Made by a program: the position numbers and the translations under genes. Shown here in pieces: positions 26,029 through 33,801 of a stretch of DNA of 64,000 nt (the first letter of the stretch is position 1; every line of letters begins with the position of its first letter). The DNA is taken from assembly GCF_022698165.1 (NCBI RefSeq), contig NZ_JALDAY010000004.1, positions 558,001-622,000 of the forward strand. The letters run 5' to 3'. Below the pieces are notes generated by a model. It saw only the letters and a list, made by a program, of their open reading frames with translations, was not told where the DNA came from and searched no databases. The DNA is from Streptomyces cylindrosporus (GTDB taxonomy: Bacteria > Actinomycetota > Actinomycetes > Streptomycetales > Streptomycetaceae).

Positions 26029-27054
26029 ATGACGACAGGTCGGCTCGGGCAGAGGGCCGCGCCGCCGAACGCGGCCTATGCCGGGCAGGTCGTGCACTTC
26101 CCGGATCCGGTCCGGGCGGCGCGTCACCCGAGAGGGGTACGCGTGGACGAGCACGGTTACCCCGACTTCTCGCCCTACGCGCGTGCGGCCGCGGAGATCG
26201 CCGAGCCGCCGGAGGGCTTCGGGGTGGACGAGCTGCGGCTGACGGACTACGTCTCGGCGAACGCGGCGCTCGCGGCGACCGGTCACGACCTGTGGGACAC
26301 GGTGCCGGCGGTGGCGACGCCGCACGGCTGGACCTGGCACCACGTGGTGGGCACGCGCCGGCTCGAACTGATCCCCGTCGACGTGAAGGCTCTGCTGCGG
26401 CACCACGGCGGGATCGCCACGTCGGGGGTCGACCAGAACAAGCGCGGCACACGGCCGCTGCAGGAGACGCGTCCGGCGCACTTCGGGCTGCCGAAGTCCG
26501 GGGTCGCGGTGACGGAGGGCCAGGTGCAGGGCGTCGAGGAGGACCTCGGCTACCGCCTGCCGGGCGCGTACCGCTCGTTCCTGAAGGCGGCGGGCGGAAG
26601 CGCCCCCGTCGGAACGGCCCTTGACGCCGAACTGGGCCTGCTGATCGACCAGCCCTTCTTCACGGTCCGGGACGAGGCGGCGGTCAACGACCTCGTCTAC
26701 GTCAACAAGTGCCTGCGCGACCACCTGACCAAGGACTACCTCGGCGTCGGCTTCGTCCAGGGCGGACTGCTCGCGGTGAAGGTGAAGGGCGAACGGATCG
26801 GTTCGGTGTGGTTCTGCGCGTACGACGACGCGCGGGACGTCGACCCCTCGTGGGCGCCGGCGGAACGCGTCGAACGCCTGCTGCTGCCGTGCGGCGAGGA
26901 CTTCGACGCGTTCCTGTCCCGACTCGCGGGCTCTCCGCCGGAGTTGGAGACGGTGGCGAACTTGATGGTGGACGGCGGATTCGCGCACGCGGTGCCGGTG
27001 CCTTCGGCTTCTTCGGCGTCGTCGGCTTCTTCCGCGTCGTCGGTGGGGGAGTGA
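26029..27054 (+). CDS. WHH-type nuclease domain fused to SUKH-1 (SMI1/KNR4) immunity domain
   Basis: 341 aa. Residues 20-128 look like an HNH/EndoVII-superfamily WHH nuclease: 'DEHGYPDFSPYA', then 'WTWHHVVGTRRLELIPVDV' (Trp-His-His at 103-105) and 'LLRHHGG' (125-128). Residues about 146-293 are a SUKH-1/SMI1 domain ('TEGQVQGVEEDLGYRLPGAYRSFLKAAGG ... GGLLAVKVKGERIGSVWFCAYDD'). The C-terminus is a Ser/Ala tail. Toxin and immunity folds in one chain are unusual; the nuclease part may be a decoy or is held inactive by the fused SUKH. Divergent from the deaminase/SUKH-3 pair, and 8 bases before the next gene, so co-transcribed with it. Confidence 0.82.
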   Translation: MTTGRLGQRAAPPNAAYAGQVVHFPDPVRAARHPRGVRVDEHGYPDFSPYARAAAEIAEPPEGFGVDELRLTDYVSANAALAATGHDLWDTVPAVATPHGWTWHHVVGTRRLELIPVDVKALLRHHGGIATSGVDQNKRGTRPLQETRPAHFGLPKSGVAVTEGQVQGVEEDLGYRLPGAYRSFLKAAGGSAPVGTALDAELGLLIDQPFFTVRDEAAVNDLVYVNKCLRDHLTKDYLGVGFVQGGLLAVKVKGERIGSVWFCAYDDARDVDPSWAPAERVERLLLPCGEDFDAFLSRLAGSPPELETVANLMVDGGFAHAVPVPSASSASSASSASSVGE

Positions 27055-27062
27055 ACTGAGCG

Positions 27063-30000
27063 ATGGTGACTTTCGCGCAGGCGCAGGAGCGCGCCGAGGA
27101 GTGGATCAACGGTGAGGTGCCGTCGTACCAGCACCGCGAGGTGCGGGTGCGGGAGTTCGAGCTCGGGTTCGTGGTCTGGGCGGAGGACCGCGCGGACGGA
27201 CCGCGCTCGGACGGCGGCGCGCAGCGGCTGGTGATCGCCCGCGACAGCGGGGAGGCCACGCTGTGGCCCTCACTGCCGGTGGGCGAGGTGATCCGCCGCT
27301 ACGAGGAGGAGTACGGCCGCCCGGACACCACCCCCGACTCGGCCCCGGCGCCGGCCGCACCGGCCCGGGTGGACCTGAACCAGACGTCCTTCCTGCTGAC
27401 TCCGCCGGAGTGGTTGCAGGAGGCGGCGGACAAGCTGGGGATCGGGGAGCGGCGGGGTGGGGGCGCTGGGGAGGACGGGGGTGTTGGGGCCGGGGGCGGT
27501 GCCGGGGCCGGTGCAGGGGGCGTCGGTGCTGGTGCCGGTTCGGGTGCGGGCGTTGGCCATGGTGCCGGGGCCGGTGCCGGTGCCGGTGCTGGTGTCGGTT
27601 CGGGTGCTTCGTCGGGTGGCGGGGCTCTGAGGGATGCGCTTCCGGAGACGCAGGCCGGGGTGCCCGGTGGAGGGGGCGCGGGGGCGCAGGGCGGCGCGGG
27701 CGCTGGTGCCTCGAACTCCTCGGTGGGGTCAGGCGGTTCGGCCGGTCTGGCGGCGGATGTGCCTGCCGGGGCGACGCCTTGGGCCGGGACCGACACCAAC
27801 GCCGATGCCGGCGAGGACCGTTCCGTACCGCTCCCGGCGACGGTGTTCGCACCGCCACTGAACGAGCCGGGGGACACACCGCCGGACGCGCAGACGGAGT
27901 TGATGCCGGGGGGTAGTCGGCTTCCGCGTACAGCGGTGGAGCCGGCGCTGGACGAGCCGGGTGCGCCGGGCGCACATGGAGGGCCTGGGGCACACGGCGG
28001 GCCTGCGGCGCATGTAGGGCATGGAGCGCAGGGTGTTGGCGGGGCGCCCGGTGGTGCGCCTGGGGCGCAGGGCGTGAGTGGTGTGCCGGGGGCGCACGGT
28101 GCCGGAGGGGCGCCGGGTGGTGTGCCCGGGGCGCCTGGAGTGCCGGGTGCGCCGGGGAGTGTGCCGCCGCCTCCGCCGGGGGCTGGTGCGTCGGCGTACG
28201 GGTACCCGCAGGGCGCGGGTGGTGTGTCGGGGGCGCCTGTGGGTTCGGGTGCGCCGGGCAGCGCGTTGCCGCCTCCGCCTCCGCCGCCGGTTCCTGATGG
28301 GTCGGCGTATGGCTATCCGCAGGGTGCGGGTGGATCGGCGGTTCCAGGGGCGCCCGCGTCAGGGGCCACACCTCCGCCGCCTCCCCCTCCTCCGTACGCT
28401 CGTCCGCCGGAGCCCGGCGTGTCCGGGCCGGGTGCGCCTCCGCCGCCCGCGCCCTCCTACGGTTACCCGCAGCCACCGGCTGCCCCGGGTGCGCCGAACG
28501 TGCCCGGCGCGCCGAACGCCGGCGACATCGCCGACGCCGCCACCAGCAAGGCGGGTCCTCCACCGCGCCGGGGTTCGACGACTCCGCCTCCGCCGAGTGC
28601 GCCTGGAGCTCCGGGCGCGCGGGCCGGTGGCACGCCTCCGTCCGCGCCGCCTGCTGGGCCGGGTGCGGGCGGGTACGTCCCGACGCAACTGGTGTCGGCG
28701 CTCGGGCCCGACGGGCCTGAGGGCGCGGGCGGGATCCCTGGCGGCAGCCCGGGCGCGCCGCAGCCCCCCGGCGCACCGAACCCGCCGGGCGCCCCCAACC
28801 CGCCCGGCGCGCCGAACGCCCCCGGCGGTACGCCTCCGGGCGTCCACCACGCCGCCACGATGTTCGCCGACCCGGGGCGGATGGGCCCGGGCGGGGGCGC
28901 ACCGCAACCTCCGGGCGCCCCGGGTGCCCCGGGCACGCCCGGCGCGCAAGGCGCTCCGAGCGCCCCCGGTACGCCGAACGCGCCCGGCACACCCAGCACG
29001 CCCGGCGCCCCAAGCGCCCCGCAAGGCGCCGTTCACCACGCGGAGACCGTGTTGGCCGCACCCTCTGTGGGCGCCCCTGGCGCACCCCCGATGGGCCCGC
29101 CCGGTACACCGCCGCCCCCGCCGGCACCCGGCGCACTCGGCACCCCGGGCGCCCCCGGCATGCCCCCGGGCGCCCCGCAGCCGCCGATGCCCTCGGCGCC
29201 CGGCGCGATGTCCCCGCCCCCGGGCGCGATGCCCCCGCCCCCCGGCCCCACGCAGCAGCCGGCCTATGGATATCCGCCGCAGCCGCAGGGGCAGCCGACG
29301 GTGGGGCCCGGTTACCAGGCCGTGCTGCGGTATCGGGCGCAGGACGGGTCGGAGCAGCAGCTGATCCGGCGTTCCGCGCCGGGGACGCCGCATCCGGAGT
29401 GGCAGATCTTCCATGAGCTGCGTGGCATGAACGTGCCGCCGGACCAGGTCCTGGAGCTGCACACCGAGTTGGAGTCCTGCGAACTGCCGGGTGCCTACTG
29501 TGCCCGGATGATCCGGGAGCAGTGGCCGCAGGCGCGGATCACGAGCATCGCGCCGTACGGCACGGACCACGCGAGCCGGCAGCAGGGCATGCAGCAACTG
29601 CTCGTACACCAGGGAGAGTTGCACCAGGTGGCGGACGGCCCGGCCCGCCCCGCGCCGGTGCGCGCCCCGTTGCCGCCGGTGCAGGCCGCGCCGCCGATTC
29701 CGCCGGAGGCGGTCGCGCAGGAGATGGCGGGCGCCTTCGGTCCCGGGGTCTTCCGGTTCGAGCAGGCGGCCGTGTCCCGGCAGGGCGTACCGCCGGTCGT
29801 GGCGCAGTCGCTGGTGGTGGCCGGACTCCCGTTGGACATGGGGCCGTTCTTCTGGGCGCAGGCCCAGCCGGGGCGGCCGGTGCCAACGCTCGCCGAACTC
29901 GCCCAGGAGCGTGGCGTCCAGCCGTCCTCCGACGCGGGCTCGTACCTCGTCATGGGCAGCGACTTCGGCAAGGCGATCTGCGTGCAGTACGGCACGGCGA

Positions 30001-30266
30001 ACATCGTCGCCGTGCCGGTGGAGGCCGGGCCCGGCGGGGTGTCCGTACCACCGCAGTTCGTGAACACGGGGCTGCCCGAGTTCCAGCGGTGCCTCGCGCT
30101 GCTCGGCCGGATGTGGCGGCTCCGGTTCGGCCTGAACCAGGAGCAGGCGGGCCGCTGGACCGTCGACTTCCAGGCCCAGCTGGCCTCCCTCGACCCGGCG
30201 GCACTCGGCTCGCCGGAGAGCTGGTGGTCAGTACTGCTGGAGCAGATGTGGGACGGGTTGCTGTGA
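27063..30266 (+). CDS. Imm35 - Pro/Gly linker - deaminase - SUKH-4 multidomain protein
   Basis: 1067 aa. Residues 1-88 resemble Imm35/YrhB ('FAQAQERAEEWINGEVPSYQH'). Residues about 90-745 are a repetitive Gly/Ala then Pro/Gly/Ala linker rich in GAPG and PPPPP units, with recurring 'YGYPQ' and 'HHAxTxFAxP'-like motifs. Residues about 748-850 look like a deaminase-type domain ('PHPEWQIFHELRG', then H800-T-E802 and Cys806/Cys813 in 'HTELESCELPGAYCARMI'). Residues about 880-1067 are SUKH-4 ('AFGPGVFRFEQAA', 'GSYLVMGSDFGKAICVQY', 'VNTGLPEFQRCLALLG'). No signal peptide. Cytoplasmic role in immunity or toxin trapping is the best guess. Confidence 0.8.
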   Translation: MVTFAQAQERAEEWINGEVPSYQHREVRVREFELGFVVWAEDRADGPRSDGGAQRLVIARDSGEATLWPSLPVGEVIRRYEEEYGRPDTTPDSAPAPAAPARVDLNQTSFLLTPPEWLQEAADKLGIGERRGGGAGEDGGVGAGGGAGAGAGGVGAGAGSGAGVGHGAGAGAGAGAGVGSGASSGGGALRDALPETQAGVPGGGGAGAQGGAGAGASNSSVGSGGSAGLAADVPAGATPWAGTDTNADAGEDRSVPLPATVFAPPLNEPGDTPPDAQTELMPGGSRLPRTAVEPALDEPGAPGAHGGPGAHGGPAAHVGHGAQGVGGAPGGAPGAQGVSGVPGAHGAGGAPGGVPGAPGVPGAPGSVPPPPPGAGASAYGYPQGAGGVSGAPVGSGAPGSALPPPPPPPVPDGSAYGYPQGAGGSAVPGAPASGATPPPPPPPPYARPPEPGVSGPGAPPPPAPSYGYPQPPAAPGAPNVPGAPNAGDIADAATSKAGPPPRRGSTTPPPPSAPGAPGARAGGTPPSAPPAGPGAGGYVPTQLVSALGPDGPEGAGGIPGGSPGAPQPPGAPNPPGAPNPPGAPNAPGGTPPGVHHAATMFADPGRMGPGGGAPQPPGAPGAPGTPGAQGAPSAPGTPNAPGTPSTPGAPSAPQGAVHHAETVLAAPSVGAPGAPPMGPPGTPPPPPAPGALGTPGAPGMPPGAPQPPMPSAPGAMSPPPGAMPPPPGPTQQPAYGYPPQPQGQPTVGPGYQAVLRYRAQDGSEQQLIRRSAPGTPHPEWQIFHELRGMNVPPDQVLELHTELESCELPGAYCARMIREQWPQARITSIAPYGTDHASRQQGMQQLLVHQGELHQVADGPARPAPVRAPLPPVQAAPPIPPEAVAQEMAGAFGPGVFRFEQAAVSRQGVPPVVAQSLVVAGLPLDMGPFFWAQAQPGRPVPTLAELAQERGVQPSSDAGSYLVMGSDFGKAICVQYGTANIVAVPVEAGPGGVSVPPQFVNTGLPEFQRCLALLGRMWRLRFGLNQEQAGRWTVDFQAQLASLDPAALGSPESWWSVLLEQMWDGLL

Positions 30267-30309
30267 CGCCCCACTGACACCCACTGGCACTGCGCGCACA
30301 AGCGCATCG

Positions 30310-30346
30310 GGCCGGGCCCGGTCATCGCGACCGGGCCCGGCCTTTT
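30310..30346 (+). terminator. Intrinsic terminator of the SUKH-4 gene
   Basis: Perfect 14-bp stem (30310-30323 with 30329-30342), 5-nt loop, followed by TTTT. Confidence 0.88.
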
Positions 30347-30391
30347 CCATGAGCCCCCGGCGATCACCCTGGACCCGCGACGTCCGCCAGA

Positions 30392-30423
30392 CCTCCGCTC
30401 CTCCGCGCCTCCGCTCCTCCGCG
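30392..30423. repeat. 16-bp perfect tandem duplication
   Basis: CCTCCGCTCCTCCGCG twice in a row (30392-30407, 30408-30423), upstream of the coiled-coil gene. Confidence 0.7.
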
Positions 30424-30490
30424 CCGACCGTGACTCCCGCGCGGAGTGTCGCGTTATGAACACTTACGCCCTATACGTCAACATGTGGCG

Positions 30491-30506
30491 CGAAATCATC
30501 ATTTCG
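30491..30506. promoter_or_regulatory. AT-rich inverted repeat before the coiled-coil gene
   Basis: CGAAAT-CATC-ATTTCG, 29 bases upstream of the ATG at 30535, in a short AT-rich stretch. Candidate operator or mRNA leader hairpin. Confidence 0.4.
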
Positions 30507-30534
30507 TGTTCGTTCGGCGGAGAGGGGTTCCAGG

Positions 30535-31422
30535 ATGAGCGGCGCAGTGGTCTCGCCCCACGGCTTCGGGACCGTACGGGGGCGCGGTTACCGTCCCGAA
30601 CAGGTCGACGCTTTCGCCGCCGCGCTCTCCCGCGACCGCGACGCCGCGTGGGAACGGGCCGCGCGGCTCACCGTGCTCGCCCGGGAGATGGAGGAGGAGG
30701 CCGCGCGGTTGCGTGAGACGGTGGCACGGCTCGCGCCGCAGTCGTACGAGACGCTCGGGGGGCGTGCGAGCCAGCTCTTCGCGCTGGTCCTGGAGGAGGC
30801 GACGGCCGTGCGGGAGGGCGCGCGGCAGGAGGCGCAGCGACTCGTGGAGGCGGCGCGGGCGCGCGCGGACAGCGTGCGGAGTGCCGCGCAGGCGCACGCC
30901 GACGAAGTGCGCTCCGAGGCCGAGGAACGCGCCCGGCAACGCCTGCTCGCCGCGCAGGCCGAGGCCGACGAGATCCGCATCGGGGCCCGCCGGGAGGTCA
31001 AGGAGGGGCGAGGGGAGGCCCTCGCGGCGCTGCGGGAGGTCCGGCAGCGGACCTCCGCGATGCTTGCCGAGCAGGCCAAGGAGTTCGCCGAGCGGTGGGC
31101 CGAGGTGGAGCGGGAGGAGGCCGAGCGGGTCGCGGCGCTGGAGGCGCGGGAGGCCGAGCGGGTGGCTCGTGCCGAGGCGGCGTTGTCCGAGGCCAAGCGG
31201 GAGTTGGGGGAGGCGGAGGAGTCCGGCCGGCGGTGCCGGGAGGAGGCTCGGGTGCGGGCCGGGGAGATCGTGGCGGGGGCACGGCTTCGGGAGGAGGCGA
31301 TCGCCCGGGAGACGGAGCGGGTGCTTCGGGAGCACGGGGAGCGGTGGGACGACGTACAGGCCCAGATGGATTACGTACGAAGCAGTCTTACGGCGTTGAC
31401 GGGGTCGGCGTCCGGGGAGTGA
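30535..31422 (+). CDS. DivIVA/FilP-like coiled-coil protein
   Basis: 295 aa. A short N-terminal motif 'GFGTVRGRGYRPEQVDAFAAAL' resembles the DivIVA membrane-binding start. It is followed by about 230 residues of uninterrupted heptad-like Ala/Glu/Arg coiled coil. Streptomyces relatives are annotated as cellulose-binding protein but belong with cytoskeletal coiled coils such as FilP and Scy. Likely a scaffold for polar growth or cell shape; partner unknown. Strong purine-rich ribosome site before the ATG. It converges with the symporter gene. Confidence 0.8.
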   Translation: MSGAVVSPHGFGTVRGRGYRPEQVDAFAAALSRDRDAAWERAARLTVLAREMEEEAARLRETVARLAPQSYETLGGRASQLFALVLEEATAVREGARQEAQRLVEAARARADSVRSAAQAHADEVRSEAEERARQRLLAAQAEADEIRIGARREVKEGRGEALAALREVRQRTSAMLAEQAKEFAERWAEVEREEAERVAALEAREAERVARAEAALSEAKRELGEAEESGRRCREEARVRAGEIVAGARLREEAIARETERVLREHGERWDDVQAQMDYVRSSLTALTGSASGE

Positions 31423-31530
31423 CGGGGAGTGGGGCGGCGTGGGAGGGCGTGGGACGGCGTGCGGCGTGGGGCGGGGGCGCTCGGTGTTGACCGTGCGCCC
31501 CCGGTGGTGCGGCGCAGGCGGGGCTGATGT

Positions 31531-33144
31531 CTACGTCCCCCTTCGCACCGCCCCCGCCAGGATCCACCCCTCCACCGCCTCGTACTGATGGCGCTGTTCC
31601 TCCGACGCCCGGCGTCCGGACAGCACCGTCCCCAGCCACCCGAACGCGAAGCCCAGGGGGATCGACACCAGGCCCGTCGTGGTGAACGGGAACCAGTTGA
31701 AGTCGGCGTCGGGGAAGGCCGCGACGGGGGAGCCGGAGACCAGGTTCGTGGCCGGCATCAGGAGCAGGACCGTCACGGTGCCGCCGATCAGCGTCCACAG
31801 CAGGCCCGTTCGGGTGTAGCGGCGCCAGAAGAGGCTGTAGACGAGAGCGGGGGCGATGGCCGACGCGCCCAGGCAGAAGGACAGGGTCACCAGGGGCTGC
31901 AGGCTGCGGTGCTGGACCAGCGTGGCCAGCAGGATCGCCGGGATGCCGACCGCCAGGGCCGAGAGCCGGGACAGGGCCATCTCGCGGTGCGGCGACATTT
32001 CCTGGACGCGGGCCGCGAACACGTCGTGGGCCAGGGAGTTGGCGCACGCGAGGATCATGCCGGCGACCGAGGCGAGGAGGGTGAGGAAGATCGCCGTGGT
32101 CACCGTGGTGAAGAGGAAGGTCTCGCCGGTCGAGACGTCGGGGCCGAACGCGGCGCGCGAGCCCAGCAGGTACGCCGTGTTGCCCTGCGGGTCCGCCTGG
32201 GCGATCACCGCGCGGCCGATCAGGGCCGTCGCCCCGAATCCGACCACCGTCATGATGACGACGAAGACCCCGACCGAGGACACCGCCCAGGACATCGACC
32301 GGCGCACCTGACGGGCGCTGGACGCCGTGTACATGCGCATGGTGACGTGCGGCAGGCAGGCACCGCCGATGACGACCGTGAGCTGCGAAGCGATCATGTC
32401 CAGCCGGGGGTTGGAGCTGCCCGCGAACTCCACGCCCGAGTGGAGGAAGGCGGAGCCGACCCCGCTCTGCGCGGCGGCCGCGCTGAACAGCGCGCCGGGG
32501 TCCCAGTCGAAGCGCCGCAGGATCAGTACGGCGATCACCGCGCCCGATCCGAGCAGCATCACCATCTTCAGCATCTGGATCAGGGCCGTGCCCTTCATGC
32601 CGCCGATCGCCGCGTAACTGATCATCAGCGCGCCCAGCCCGATGATGCAGCCGGTCTTCAGGGAGTCGCCGGAGAAGCCGAGGATGAAGGCCAGCAGCTG
32701 CCCGGTACCGGCGAGTTGGACCAGCATCAGCGGCAGCAGCGCGGCGATGGTCACCGCGCACGCCGTCATGCGCACCGCGCGCCCCGGCATGCGCCGTGCG
32801 AGCGCGTCGCCCATCGTGAACCGGCCCGCGTTGCGCAGGGGTTCGGCCAGCAGGAACATCAGCAGCAGGAGGGAGAGCGTGGTGCTCAACGCCAGCACGA
32901 TGCCGTCGTAACCGCAGAGCGCGATGACGCCGCCCGTGCCGAGCACGCTCGCCGCCGAGATGTAGTCGCCGGCGATCGCGAGGCCGTTGCGCATGGGGGA
33001 GAGGGAGCCGTAGCCCGTGTAGAACTCGTCGAGGTCGTCGCGGTCGGGGCCCGTCATCACGCACAGCAGCAGCGTGATCGTGGCGATCGCGGAGAACGCG
33101 ACGAGGGACATGGCCTGCGCGTTGCCGCTGAAGCCGTTGGTCAT
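31531..33144 (-). CDS. Monocarboxylate/acetate-type sodium:solute symporter
   Basis: 537 aa SSS-family permease, about 13 membrane helices, close to ActP/MctP: 'DEFYTGYGSLSPMRNGLAIAGDYISAASVLGTGG' near the N-terminus, 'LIQMLKMVMLL' and 'GGACLPHVTMRMYT' in the middle. The upstream DUF485 gene overlaps it by four bases (ATGA), the YjcH-ActP arrangement of acetate permeases. Imports small carboxylates with sodium or protons. ATG 33144 follows from the overlap; a longer in-frame reading into DUF485 DNA is a shadow. Confidence 0.9.
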   Translation of the reverse strand: MTNGFSGNAQAMSLVAFSAIATITLLLCVMTGPDRDDLDEFYTGYGSLSPMRNGLAIAGDYISAASVLGTGGVIALCGYDGIVLALSTTLSLLLLMFLLAEPLRNAGRFTMGDALARRMPGRAVRMTACAVTIAALLPLMLVQLAGTGQLLAFILGFSGDSLKTGCIIGLGALMISYAAIGGMKGTALIQMLKMVMLLGSGAVIAVLILRRFDWDPGALFSAAAAQSGVGSAFLHSGVEFAGSSNPRLDMIASQLTVVIGGACLPHVTMRMYTASSARQVRRSMSWAVSSVGVFVVIMTVVGFGATALIGRAVIAQADPQGNTAYLLGSRAAFGPDVSTGETFLFTTVTTAIFLTLLASVAGMILACANSLAHDVFAARVQEMSPHREMALSRLSALAVGIPAILLATLVQHRSLQPLVTLSFCLGASAIAPALVYSLFWRRYTRTGLLWTLIGGTVTVLLLMPATNLVSGSPVAAFPDADFNWFPFTTTGLVSIPLGFAFGWLGTVLSGRRASEEQRHQYEAVEGWILAGAVRRGT

Positions 33145-33590
33145 CGGGCCGCCTCCCGCTTGGCGTCGAGTTCGGACTGCTTGCGGATGCGGTCGGCGAT
33201 CGGGTCGACGTAACGGCGCGCCGTGTGCTCGTACAGGACGATCGCGAGCCAGGTCACCGGGATCTGGAGGACCGCGAGCAGCAGGCCCGTGGGCAGGCCG
33301 TCGGTGACCGTGCTCGTCATGAACGCCGGCGCGAAGGCCGACAGGAGGAGGAAGAGCGTGAAGTAGCCGAGCGCGGTGAGCGAGGCGGTGCGCCGCTGCC
33401 ACCGGTAGGCGCTGCGCAGGATCCGCAGATCGCTGTGGTGGCCGAGCGGGGCGCGCGGCGGACGGCGGCGGGGGGCCGGTTCGGGCGGGTCGAGGGGCGG
33501 CTGCCAGGGGTAGGTCATGTCGTGCTGCGGCGGCTGCGGTTGCTGCGGTGGATATCGGTACGGGTACGACGGGGACGGGTCGTAGGACAT
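33141..33590 (-). CDS. DUF485 membrane protein (YjcH-like symporter partner)
   Basis: 149 aa. A Pro/Tyr/Gln-rich tail of about 60 residues, then the DUF485 domain: 'SDLRILRSAYRWQRRTASLTALGYFTLFLLLSAF' and a second helix 'LLLAVLQIPVTWLAIVLYEHTARRYVDPIADRIR'. ATG 33590 has GGAG 7 bases upstream. Translationally coupled to the symporter gene downstream. Family members are small subunits or assembly partners of acetate permeases; exact role unknown. Confidence 0.88.
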   Translation of the reverse strand: MSYDPSPSYPYRYPPQQPQPPQHDMTYPWQPPLDPPEPAPRRRPPRAPLGHHSDLRILRSAYRWQRRTASLTALGYFTLFLLLSAFAPAFMTSTVTDGLPTGLLLAVLQIPVTWLAIVLYEHTARRYVDPIADRIRKQSELDAKREAAR

Positions 33591-33801
33591 CCCGGTACTC
33601 CTTGCGTGGCTCGGGTCCTGGCGGGGACCGCAGGGAGGTGGGGGGCGTGCGGAGCCACGCACGTTACTCGTCGGTCACCAGGTGCGCGAGCTTTTCACCA
33701 AACTGATCGGTCGGTATGCGCTTACTTCGCTGACCTGGGGTGTTACCCCCGTTAACTCAGACTTTTGAGCGTCCAGTTGGGGTGCGCTCGGGAAGCGCCG
33801 G

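Noticed and set aside
27450..29280. Dense short DNA repeats that could suggest a CRISPR or minisatellite array
   Set aside because: They are in-frame codons for Gly/Ala/Pro repeats of the 1067-aa protein; no constant repeat with unique spacers.
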